Assembly (NCBI RefSeq): GCF_900095795.1
Contig: NZ_LT608328.1
Coordinates: 799,001 to 863,000 of the forward strand
Reading direction: 5' to 3'
DNA length: 64,000 nucleotides
Source: Petrimonas mucosa
GTDB lineage: Bacteria > Bacteroidota > Bacteroidia > Bacteroidales > Dysgonomonadaceae
Part shown: positions 21,041 to 28,817 of the stretch, one piece after another
Layout of the letters: every line of letters starts with the position of its first letter
Numbering within the stretch: the stretch's first letter is position 1
Program-made: the position numbers and the translations under genes
Notes under the pieces: model-generated
What the model saw: the letters and a program-made list of their open reading frames with translations, nothing else
Told to the model about the DNA's origin: nothing
Database searches by the model: none

Positions 21041-21290
21041 CTCTTATCAGTATGGCCGATATCAGCAACATGAAGACCAGCCCTACTGTCCAGTCTATCT
21101 GAAACAGCAACCATTCTAGTCTGCATGAGGTCCATTCAGGCAAATCGCCACCAAGGTTGAGCATGCCTGCCGAAACAATTGAGGTTCCGACATAGTCGTG
21201 ATAGATATCGATCGTGGCGAGAATACCGAAGATCATAAGTGCAACCGAAATGAGCCATAACAGTAGGGAGAGGAGCAATAACTTTTTCAT
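20988..21290 (-). CDS. small two-helix membrane protein, unknown
   Basis: A 100-residue protein starting MKKLLLLSLLLWLISVALMI with a second helix (WTVGLVFMLLISAILI) and a conserved-looking loop between them containing IYHDYVG and a Cys/Trp-rich EWTSCRLEW. No family recognised. The C-terminal 17 residues or so are antisense to the MATE gene end. It may be a genuine small inner-membrane protein; nothing downstream on its strand suggests a role. Confidence 0.5.
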   Translation of the reverse strand: MKKLLLLSLLLWLISVALMIFGILATIDIYHDYVGTSIVSAGMLNLGGDLPEWTSCRLEWLLFQIDWTVGLVFMLLISAILIRVTFWPASPYTGRRRSAP

Positions 21291-21652
21291 CTTCTTTGTG
21301 CAATGGCAGTTAAATGGCAAGAGCTGTCCAGGCAAAAGTAATGAATAATTCTTGTATCAGTGTGAAAATCATCTCTTTTTCACCGTTTTTTGCGGCTTTC
21401 ATATTATGGTTTTTCCGCAGTAGTCTGTCTCAATCCGGCAATCCCGCGTGATTGTCATTCTGGTAGCAAATGGCCTAAGTTCAACTTAGAAGTGCAACAT
21501 CCACGTGTTGTTTTTTGAAATGATTCTTCACAACAATCATGAAAAACACCGGGGGGGTTTGCCTAACGGCCGGGGGCGCGCAAGCCCCCGAAGAGAGTCG
21601 GACAGCAACATAAAAGAAAAAGGAGACCGAAGTCTCCCTAAAATTAACTATT
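21291..21652. other. intergenic region ahead of the IS30 fragment
   Basis: No gene is seen here. From about 21480 onward (just after AAGTTCAACTT) the sequence probably belongs to the IS30 element's left end and leader. It contains a GC hairpin (CGGGGGC/GCCCCCG near 21579) and the nested hairpins listed separately. The part from 21291 to 21480 shows no recognised feature. Confidence 0.4.
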
Positions 21653-21659
21653 ATGTTGC
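21605..21659 (+). promoter_or_regulatory. nested hairpins covering the IS30 transposase start
   Basis: Perfect 9-bp outer arms (GCAACATAA at 21605-21613, TTATGTTGC at 21651-21659) enclose an inner GGAGAC-CGAA-GTCTCC stem-loop. The outer arm buries the first ATG (21653) and the inner stem contains the only AGGAG-like ribosome site. This would limit translation from outside transcripts, a known theme in insertion sequences; the mechanism here is inferred. Confidence 0.45.
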
Positions 21660-22017
21660 TTATGAAAAAATACAAACAGTTAACTTCAGAACAAAGGTAC
21701 GCGATTTATTTAGGTTTAGAAAACGGTGACACCCAGCGGACGATCGCGAGCTTGATAGGTGTCAGTCCTTCAGCGGTGTCCAGGGAGTTGCAGCGCAACA
21801 AGGACAAGCGCGGGGGCTACTCGTGGCGACTGGCCCACGAGATGGCGATGGAGAGAAGGGAACGCCTGCCCGGCAACCGGTCCACCCCGGAATGGATCAA
21901 ACAAAAGGTGAACCGGCTCGTGCGCAAGGACTGGTCGCCCGGGCAAATCAGCGGACACCTGAGAAAGAAGGAGAATATCCGGGTCTCCCACGAGACCATC
22001 TACAAGTGGATCCGACC
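21653..22017 (+). pseudogene. IS30-family transposase, N-terminal fragment
   Basis: About 120 residues are native: the helix-turn-helix region (TSEQRYAIYLGLENGDTQ to VSPSAVSRELQRN), then KDWSPGQISGHLRK and VSHETIYKWIR, which is where the DDE domain should begin. The frame then runs into unrelated sequence (a GH3 gene fragment) at about 22017. The catalytic domain and the right end of the element are absent, so it is inactive. Confidence 0.8.
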
Positions 22018-23292
22018 GTTACCCGGCACGGACTGCCGGCAGGCAAACTGGCCTGTACTGCCAAACATTTTGCCGGCTACAGCGCACCTGTGGCCGGAAT
22101 CAACCTGGCCCCCTCCTCCATCGGAGAGCGGGAGATGCGAGACACCCACCTGCCACGGTTCCGGATGGCGGTCAGGGATGCAGGCATCTACGCGGTGATG
22201 CCCTCCTACAACGAGGTGGACGGGGTGCCGGCTCATGCAAACCGGTGGCTGCTGCACCAGATACTGAGGGAGGAGTGGCAGTTTGAAGGAGTTGTCTTTT
22301 CCGACTATGCCGGCATCATGATGCTGGACCATTTTCACCATACCGCCTCTTCTGCAAAGGAGGCCGCCCTCCAGGCACTGCAGGCGGGGGTGGATGTGGA
22401 GGCTCCCTTCCCCTGGGGTTACGCCCAGTTGAAGGAGTTGCTGGATGAGGGAAGGGTGACCGAAGCCATGATTGACAGGGCGGTGAGCCGCATCCTGCGG
22501 ATCAAGTTCATGATGGGGCTGTTTGAGAAGCCCTATATCGATCCGGCCAGGGTGAGGGAGGCGGTCAGGACTCCAGAACATTTGAAGTTGGCCAGAGAGG
22601 TGGCGGAGGAGTCGATCGTCCTGCTGAAGAATGAGGGCGGATTGTTGCCGCTAGATCCGAAGAGACTGAAATCGATTGCGGTGATCGGCCCCAATGCCCA
22701 CCAGGTGCAGTTTGGCGACTACAGCCCCACCCGGAGCAACCAGCATGGGGTAACGGTGCTCCAGGGCATCCGGGAAGTTGCTGGGAAAGAGCTGCAGATC
22801 CGCTATGCAAAGGGGTGTGATATCACCGGAAACGACAGAAGCGGATTTGACGAGGCGATCCTGGCAGCCAGTCAGAGCGATTTGGTAATCCTGGTGATGG
22901 TACACGGCAGACCCTATGCCATTGCTTGGGAGAAGGCACATCTGCCGGCCATCCTGGAGACGTGGTACCCTGGTGAAGAGGGGGGTAGGGCGGTGGCCAA
23001 CATCCTCTTCGGAATAACCAACCCCTCCGGCCGGCTCTCCATGTCGATCCCCCAGTCGGTAGGCCACGTGCCGGTCTACTACAGCCATAAACCGTCCGGG
23101 CGGGGCTATTACCGTGATCCGGGAAGCCCGGAAAAACCGGGCCACGATTATGTCTTTGCCTCCACCGAGCCGCTCTTCAGCTTCGGATATGGCCTCTCCT
23201 ACACCACCTTCCGTTATGACGACCTGCAGGTGGAGCGGGACCGCTACCGGGGCTTCCCGGCTCCTCCTCACCAGAGGGGGAGGGGAGGCTGA
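22018..23292 (+). pseudogene. GH3 beta-glucosidase fragment, three-way truncated
   Basis: The fragment starts inside the catalytic barrel (GKLACTAKHFAGYS, the KHF motif) and keeps the nucleophile region VVFSDYAG and the second-domain segments VAEESIVLLKNEGG, FSFGYGLSYTTF. Missing are the N-terminal signal and half the barrel, the C-terminal FnIII-like domain, and an internal block: SQSDLVILV joins directly to MVHGRPYAIAW, where relatives have roughly 60-80 more residues. It ends at 23292 after a foreign join into the ABC-F gene end. GH3 enzymes release glucose or xylose from oligosaccharides; this copy is surely dead. Confidence 0.8.
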
Positions 23293-24871
23293 AGCTCCTC
23301 GATATACCGATCTCATGGATGAAATGGGTGTCGTGCGAGATCACCAATAGCGTTCCCCGGTAGTCCCTGATGGTCCGGGTGAGGATAGACAGGCTCCGAA
23401 GGTCGAGGTTGTTGGTCGGCTCATCCAGGATGAAGAGGTCCGGAATCTGGTTGGAGATCATCAGGCAGCAGAGGCAGAGGCGCATTCTTTCTCCTCCACT
23501 CAATGCTAGGCAACTCTTGTTCCAACTCTCCTCCGGAAAGAGGGCGCGGTTGAGCCGCAACCTGACCTCATGGTCGGCCAGGTGGTTCAGGTTGTACTCC
23601 TCGGCCAGCTCCAGCACTGTCAGCGGCCTGTTGGCCAAGGCATACTCCTGGTCGAGATAGATATGGGAAAAATCTGACCGTATCACGCGGCCCAGGGTGG
23701 GCGGTAGCTCTCCCAGCAGGAGACGGAGCAGTGTGGTCTTGCCACTGCCGTTATCGCCAAGGAGGTGTATCCTCTCTCCGCTGCGTATCTCAATATCAAC
23801 TGGTGATGTCCAAATGAGCCGTTCCTTCTTGTAGCCGAAATTCAACTCCTCTGCCCTGATCAGTACTTTCCCGTCGTGCAGTATCGTGTTGCCAAAGTCA
23901 ACCTTCAACCCTCCAGTCCGAAGTTGTTTCTCTTTCAGTCTTGCCAGACGTTGATGCCTATTTTCAATGATCCCCGAGTGTTTCTCGCTCAATCTGGCGG
24001 AACTCTTTTCCGACAGGTTGCGGCGGGCATTCAAGACGATGCGGGCAACCCCTCCCTTCTGTTTACTCCGCTCACCGTGCGATCTCCGCTTCTCCTGCCG
24101 TTCGCGGATCTCCTCTGCTCGCCTCCTCGCAATACGCAGAGCTCTCTGTTCAGCATCGATTTGTTGCTCCAGGGCATGGATCTCAACCTCTTTCTGCGCC
24201 TGGTAAAAGTCGTAATTTCCTCCGTAGAGGGCAATCCCCTTACGGGTTAACTCGTAGGTGAAATCCAGCAGGTTGAGCAGTGTGATGTCGTGGCTGACCA
24301 CAACGACAGTTGCCCTTGTGCCGGAGATATATTCATACACCCTTTTCCTTGCCATCAGGTCGAGATGGTTGGTGGGTTCATCCAGCAAGACAATGTCGGG
24401 CTGATGGAGAGTCAATCCGGCCAGCAGCACCTTTGTCTTCTCTCCGCCGCTTAGCCGCTCCATCGGCAACTCGAGGGGAATATCCTGCAAGTGCCAGTGA
24501 TCCAATGCGGTACGGCAGTTGTCTTCCACCTCCCACTCATCGTCCAGGATGTCGTAATGGAGCTGATCTACAGATCCTGCATAGATCGCATGCAAAGCAT
24601 CTATCTTGTCGGCTACGCCAAGAGCATCCGCAACGGTCTGTTCAGAAATATCTATCTGTTGGGGAACATAATATGGTGGTGAAACAGTACGGATGTTGCC
24701 CGACGAAGGTTCCAATTGTCTAGCCAGCAGTTTCAGGAGTGTGGATTTTCCGACGCCGTTGTTGCCCACAAGCGATACCTTTCCGCCAGTGGGGATGGAA
24801 AAACTGATCGATTCAAACAGGTTGGGCTGATCGAGATAGTGATAGGTGAGGTCACTTACAATAATACTCAT
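23177..24871 (-). CDS. ABC-F family ATPase with altered C-terminus
   Basis: A 564-residue soluble protein with two nucleotide-binding domains: Walker A GNNGVGKST and GDNGSGKTT, signatures LSGGEKTKV and LSGGERMRL, Walker B IVLLDEPTNHLDL and LFILDEPTNNLDL, with a basic linker (ARRRAEEIRERQEKRR) between them. ABC-F proteins act on the ribosome, either as translation factors or in antibiotic protection; the long basic linker resembles Vga/Lsa/Msr-like types but does not decide. The native end should be near IGISRSFSL (about 23290); the last 35 residues or so (PSPSGEEEPGSP onward) are read antisense through the GH3 fragment. ATPase domains are whole, so it may still function. Confidence 0.85.
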   Translation of the reverse strand: MSIIVSDLTYHYLDQPNLFESISFSIPTGGKVSLVGNNGVGKSTLLKLLARQLEPSSGNIRTVSPPYYVPQQIDISEQTVADALGVADKIDALHAIYAGSVDQLHYDILDDEWEVEDNCRTALDHWHLQDIPLELPMERLSGGEKTKVLLAGLTLHQPDIVLLDEPTNHLDLMARKRVYEYISGTRATVVVVSHDITLLNLLDFTYELTRKGIALYGGNYDFYQAQKEVEIHALEQQIDAEQRALRIARRRAEEIRERQEKRRSHGERSKQKGGVARIVLNARRNLSEKSSARLSEKHSGIIENRHQRLARLKEKQLRTGGLKVDFGNTILHDGKVLIRAEELNFGYKKERLIWTSPVDIEIRSGERIHLLGDNGSGKTTLLRLLLGELPPTLGRVIRSDFSHIYLDQEYALANRPLTVLELAEEYNLNHLADHEVRLRLNRALFPEESWNKSCLALSGGERMRLCLCCLMISNQIPDLFILDEPTNNLDLRSLSILTRTIRDYRGTLLVISHDTHFIHEIGISRSFSLPSPSGEEEPGSPGSGPAPPAGRHNGRWCRRGHIRS

Positions 24872-25052
24872 ATAGATACAATTAATAGTGGGGTTCCCTG
24901 CAGGAACCGGATTAAACCGAAACTGGAATTCTTGTTGTGCGTCGGTTTAATAAAACCAACCGACTATCAATTGTCTCTTTTCATCGGAGTATTTTTATAA
25001 TTCGGGTGCAAATATATGAATAATAGTGAAATAAGTCAATGGGTGTTTGACG

Positions 25053-25925
25053 TTATATCTCATGTTTGATAAATGTTCCGTTGTCAAGCTCCTCAAAAGC
25101 CAGTTCCAGCTCCTCGTTGGTGTTCATCACGATGGGACCGCCCCATGCCACCGGTTCCCTCAGCGGTTTAGCTGCCAGCAGCACAAACCGGGCGCCCTCC
25201 TCTCCGGCAAGGACCTCAATGGCGTCATACTGGTTGCTATCCTTATTGTCTGACGTGAACAGTACCGCGCACGACCTGTTTTCGAATTGAGAGAGGTTGC
25301 TGTCAACAGCGAGCGTTCCTTCCAGCAAGTAGATGAAGAGTGTCTCGTCGTTGGGTGTTTCGTTGTAGGTCCACCGGCTGTCGGGCTTCAGGTCGATGTC
25401 GAGGTATTTGACCTTCACATATTTCCCTTCGAAGACTCCCCTTTTCCCTTTGTAGCTGCCGGCAAGAATCCGCACTGTGGCATTCTCCTCCTCTACCAGG
25501 GCAACCTTATCCTGCGTGATATCGCCATAGGCCGGCTGGGTCATCTTATCCTTTGCCGGCAGATTTACCCATAACTGACAGCCAAGCATCCGTTCCGACT
25601 CTTTAGGCATCTCCTGGTGGATAATTCCTGAGCCGGCCGTCATCCATTGGCACTCCAGGTCGTGGATGGTACCCCGGTTCCCCAAGCTGTCCCCATGTTC
25701 AACCCTCCCCTTGATCAGGTAGGTGATGGTCTCAATGCCGCGATGCGGGTGCCAGGGAAATCCCCTGATATAGTCGCGGGGGTCGGTGGAGTCAAATCCG
25801 TCGAGCATCAGAAAGGGGTCGAATTCGGCAATGTTGCGTTGTCCCAGAACACGGCGCAGCCGTACACCTGCTCCATCAATGGCATGTTCACCCCTGATCA
25901 CCTTTGTTGCTTTTCTTTTATCCAT
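25053..25925 (-). CDS. pirin family protein
   Basis: A 290-residue bicupin. The N-terminal cupin shows the metal-binding motif FPWHPHRGIETITYLIKGRVEHGDSLGN with later ECQWMTAGSGIIHQEMP. Start placed at MDKRKATKVIRG (25925); a longer in-frame extension is AT-rich and unlike pirins. Bacterial pirins may act as quercetin dioxygenases or redox-sensing regulators; the role here is not known. It is monocistronic as far as visible. Confidence 0.88.
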   Translation of the reverse strand: MDKRKATKVIRGEHAIDGAGVRLRRVLGQRNIAEFDPFLMLDGFDSTDPRDYIRGFPWHPHRGIETITYLIKGRVEHGDSLGNRGTIHDLECQWMTAGSGIIHQEMPKESERMLGCQLWVNLPAKDKMTQPAYGDITQDKVALVEEENATVRILAGSYKGKRGVFEGKYVKVKYLDIDLKPDSRWTYNETPNDETLFIYLLEGTLAVDSNLSQFENRSCAVLFTSDNKDSNQYDAIEVLAGEEGARFVLLAAKPLREPVAWGGPIVMNTNEELELAFEELDNGTFIKHEI

Positions 25926-26054
25926 AACGGTAAATTTTAGATTTCCAAATCTCACTATGCTGGTATTATCCTCAAAGATTTTATTCAGGTTAAGCAATAT
26001 AAGCTTTACGCTCAAAGCATCCTCCGGTTTAGAGTATTCGCAAATATAGCAAAT

Positions 26055-26097
26055 AAAATTAAAAACCACGGTTATTGACAGGAATGAACCGTGGTTT
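26055..26097 (-). terminator. rho-independent terminator after the EEP-hydrolase gene
   Basis: Perfect 11-bp arms AAACCACGGTT (26063-26073) and AACCGTGGTTT (26087-26097), followed on the minus strand by a T-rich run. It closes the SusC-SusD-hydrolase run, 23 bases after the hydrolase stop. Confidence 0.65.
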
Positions 26098-26119
26098 CTG
26101 GATGTTGTGACTCTGTCGT

Positions 26120-26983
26120 TTACTTCTTCTTCGGAATCTCAGCCTTGATCATCACGGGGAAGTGGTCAGACGGAAACCGGAAGTAGGGTAGATCGTTCAG
26201 TACACCATATTTCTTCACCTTCACATTATGGGTTACCCAGATATAATCGATGCGGTTTTTAACCGGAGAGTCAAGCCGGTAGGAGTTGAAGGTGCCCACA
26301 GTTCCATATGGGGGCTCTTCGGTGACCTCGTAGGAATCCAGCAGCAATCCCGACTCATGGATCAGCCGGATGGGCTCTGCATCGGGAACCGCATTGAAGT
26401 CGCCCGTGACAAATACTGTGGCATCGCCTGCGATCTCCTTGATCTTCCTGATCAGTAAAAGAGAGGAGTTCTTTCTTGCCTCCTTGCCTTGATGATCGAA
26501 GTGGGAGTTGAAGACGAAGAAACTGGTACCTGTTCTCCTCTCCTTGAACTTGGCCCAAGAGCAGATCCGGTTGCAGCAGACGGCATCCCATCCCTTGCCC
26601 GGAACTTCCGGCGTTTCTGAATACCAGAAGTTACCCGATTCCAACACCTCGAAACGGTCTTTCCGGTAAAGAATGGCGGAGTGTTCACCGGCATCCTGTC
26701 CGTCATCTCGACCCACACCCACATAGGCGTAGTTGCCCAGTTCGAGAATGTCGTCGAGCATATGTTTGAACCCTTCCTGGGTCCCCACAATGTCGAAATC
26801 GTAGAATCGAATCAGCTCCTTCACCATCTCTTTCCGGTGGCTCCAGGAGTTTTCCCCGTCGCTGGGGGTGTCCATCCTGAGGTTGTAGGAGGCGATGATC
26901 AGCTCCTTGCCGGATGGCTTTCCGGCAAAGATCGGCGACAAGGTCAGACACAACCCGAGTGCAAATAGCATCACTTTTTTCAT
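26120..26983 (-). CDS. secreted endonuclease/exonuclease/phosphatase-family hydrolase
   Basis: A 287-residue EEP-fold protein with a signal peptide (MKKVMLFALGLCLTLSPIFAG). Catalytic motifs of the family are visible: SYNLRMD, GTQEGF, FNSHFDHQG, TGDFNAVPD and SDHFPV. Relatives hydrolyse phosphodiesters or act on sugar phosphates and nucleic acids outside the cell. It lies 78 bases after susD, probably in the same transcript, so it may act on the same glycan or phosphate-substituted substrate the SusCD pair imports. Substrate unknown. Confidence 0.85.
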   Translation of the reverse strand: MKKVMLFALGLCLTLSPIFAGKPSGKELIIASYNLRMDTPSDGENSWSHRKEMVKELIRFYDFDIVGTQEGFKHMLDDILELGNYAYVGVGRDDGQDAGEHSAILYRKDRFEVLESGNFWYSETPEVPGKGWDAVCCNRICSWAKFKERRTGTSFFVFNSHFDHQGKEARKNSSLLLIRKIKEIAGDATVFVTGDFNAVPDAEPIRLIHESGLLLDSYEVTEEPPYGTVGTFNSYRLDSPVKNRIDYIWVTHNVKVKKYGVLNDLPYFRFPSDHFPVMIKAEIPKKK

Positions 26984-27019
26984 GTTACTAAGTTTTGATA
27001 TTGTTAAGTTTTAAGAGAT

Positions 27020-27052
27020 CCTGCCGGAAAGCCTTTCCGGTCTTCCGGCAGG
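27020..27052 (-). promoter_or_regulatory. hairpin between susD and the hydrolase gene
   Basis: Perfect 10-bp arms CCTGCCGGAA (27020-27029) and TTCCGGCAGG (27043-27052) with an inner GGAAAG repeat. No T-run follows, so it is more likely an mRNA-stability or attenuation element than a full terminator. Confidence 0.45.
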
Positions 27053-27061
27053 GGATTGGGT

Positions 27062-28813
27062 TTACCATCCCGGATTCTGGCCCAGGTTGGGGTTCTTCAG
27101 CAGGTCGGCTTCGGGGATCGGGTAGAGGTATTTCTTGTCGAGCCACTCCCTTTCACCCGGGTTCCAGATAATCTCTCCCGATGTTCCGTTGGAGAGAACC
27201 CTGCGTCCTACACCGGTAGAGGTGACATCCACAAAGACGTTAGCCTGCGAGGCAGGTCTCTGTCCCATGTAGAAGCAGACATCCATGATGCCGTCACCGT
27301 TCAGGTCATGATCGCCGAGGCTGGGGACATACATCCCGTTCATGGGAGCGGTGGCAAACAGTTCTCCCAGTTTCCAGCGGATCAGATCGTCGGGGCGGAG
27401 ACCTTCCATGATCATTTCAATCGCTCTTTCACGAAGCACCTCCAGCAGTACCGGGTTGGTGAACTTGCCCTGGTAGAAGTCTACCATGTAGGGATCGGCT
27501 TCGGTGGGAAGTTGCGACAATGTCGGACCGGTGATGCCGGCACGTGAACGGATGGCACCAATGGTAGCTGTCCAGTCGGCAGCAGTCATGGTACCCAGTT
27601 CTGCCAGTGCCTCCGCCTTGTTCAGTAGCACCTCGGCATACCTGAAGATCAGGTGGGCGTTTTCGTTGCGGCTTTCATCGTCGTAAGGGAACCGCTCGTC
27701 ATAACAACCCTTGATGATCTGGTAGCCCGTGTAGGCCTGTTCGAGGTTGGGCGGTGCGACGACCGGTACTCCATTCTCGGTCCGGTGGTAATCGCCCATC
27801 CTGATGGTTTGTCCCAATCTGGGATCCCTCTCATTCACCTCTTCGATAAAGGGTGTGGTCTGGTAACCAGCCTTGCTGGTGAAGGGGGTACCATCCTCCA
27901 TCAGGTAGGTGTTGATGAAGCGGCGGGTCAGCGAGGGACGGTTGCCGTAGGTGGGACTGATGGTCCTGCGGTTTCGCGAGCTGAAAACCTGGAGGTTGGC
28001 ATCGAGTGTCACGGCAAGAATCACCTCATCAGGATTGGGGACTTTCTGGATAAAGAGCTCCCGGTAGGCGTTGGGACCCTGTACCAGGGAGTAGCCCTGG
28101 ATCTCGTTGGCGCTCTTTACCACCTCCTCGAACCAGCGGTTGGCGCTTCCCTGTTGATTGTACTGGGTATGGTATTTTCTGAAGGAGGCTTCGTAGAGAC
28201 ATACTCTCGTCTTGAAAGCCCTTGCCACATCCTTGGTAATTTTAGTGCGGGAGGGTTCCGACTTGTCGGATATCATGGCAATCGCCTTGTTCAGGTCCTC
28301 AAGTACATGCTCCATCACTTCGAAACGGTTGTCCCGACCGGCATAAAGTTTCTCATCGTCGTTCACGTCGATCGGCCTGTCGATCCAGGGCACATCGCCG
28401 AATCGCTTCACCATGTTGAAATAGAAATAGGCCCTGAAGAAGTAGGCGATGCCCAGATAGTTCTCTTTCTCCGGAACCGTACTCTTTTCGCAGTTCTCGA
28501 TGAAGTAGTTCACATTCCTCAGGTTTGTCCAGCTCCACCCCGAACTGGTAATGGGGCTCAGGGCGTTGGGGACAATGCGGGTATCCACCCCGTTGCGGGC
28601 CACGATGTCGGAGTTGTCATCGATCATGAAGACGCCGTCATAGGGGGTGGGGAGCATATCGTAAAGCGAGTTCGTGTAGAGTTCCAATCCTCTTGCCGAC
28701 TCGAATATGGCTATTTTTGAAGCGGTTGCCTGGGGATACTCATCCAGATCGCAACTGTTCAGGATCAATATTGCGAGAAGAATGGGCGTGAAATATGTCA
28801 GTAACTTTTTCAT
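27062..28813 (-). CDS. SusD/RagB-family nutrient-binding lipoprotein
   Basis: A 583-residue outer-membrane lipoprotein with leader MKKLLTYFTPILLAILILNSC (Cys as lipid anchor). The TPR-like helical scaffold segments (YFFRAYFYFNMVKRFGDVPW and FRYAEVLLNKAEALAELG) and the C-terminal LRERAIEMIMEGLRPDDLIRW are classic SusD. It binds a glycan or peptide at the cell surface and docks on the SusC partner. It starts four bases after susC. The substrate cannot be read; no glycoside hydrolase is linked except the EEP-type enzyme. Confidence 0.95.
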   Translation of the reverse strand: MKKLLTYFTPILLAILILNSCDLDEYPQATASKIAIFESARGLELYTNSLYDMLPTPYDGVFMIDDNSDIVARNGVDTRIVPNALSPITSSGWSWTNLRNVNYFIENCEKSTVPEKENYLGIAYFFRAYFYFNMVKRFGDVPWIDRPIDVNDDEKLYAGRDNRFEVMEHVLEDLNKAIAMISDKSEPSRTKITKDVARAFKTRVCLYEASFRKYHTQYNQQGSANRWFEEVVKSANEIQGYSLVQGPNAYRELFIQKVPNPDEVILAVTLDANLQVFSSRNRRTISPTYGNRPSLTRRFINTYLMEDGTPFTSKAGYQTTPFIEEVNERDPRLGQTIRMGDYHRTENGVPVVAPPNLEQAYTGYQIIKGCYDERFPYDDESRNENAHLIFRYAEVLLNKAEALAELGTMTAADWTATIGAIRSRAGITGPTLSQLPTEADPYMVDFYQGKFTNPVLLEVLRERAIEMIMEGLRPDDLIRWKLGELFATAPMNGMYVPSLGDHDLNGDGIMDVCFYMGQRPASQANVFVDVTSTGVGRRVLSNGTSGEIIWNPGEREWLDKKYLYPIPEADLLKNPNLGQNPGW

Positions 28814-28817
28814 AGCT

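Noticed and set aside
27653-28720. Plus-strand frame of 355 codons opposite susD
   Set aside because: Antisense to a clear SusD gene; no start signal, signal peptide or recognisable motif.
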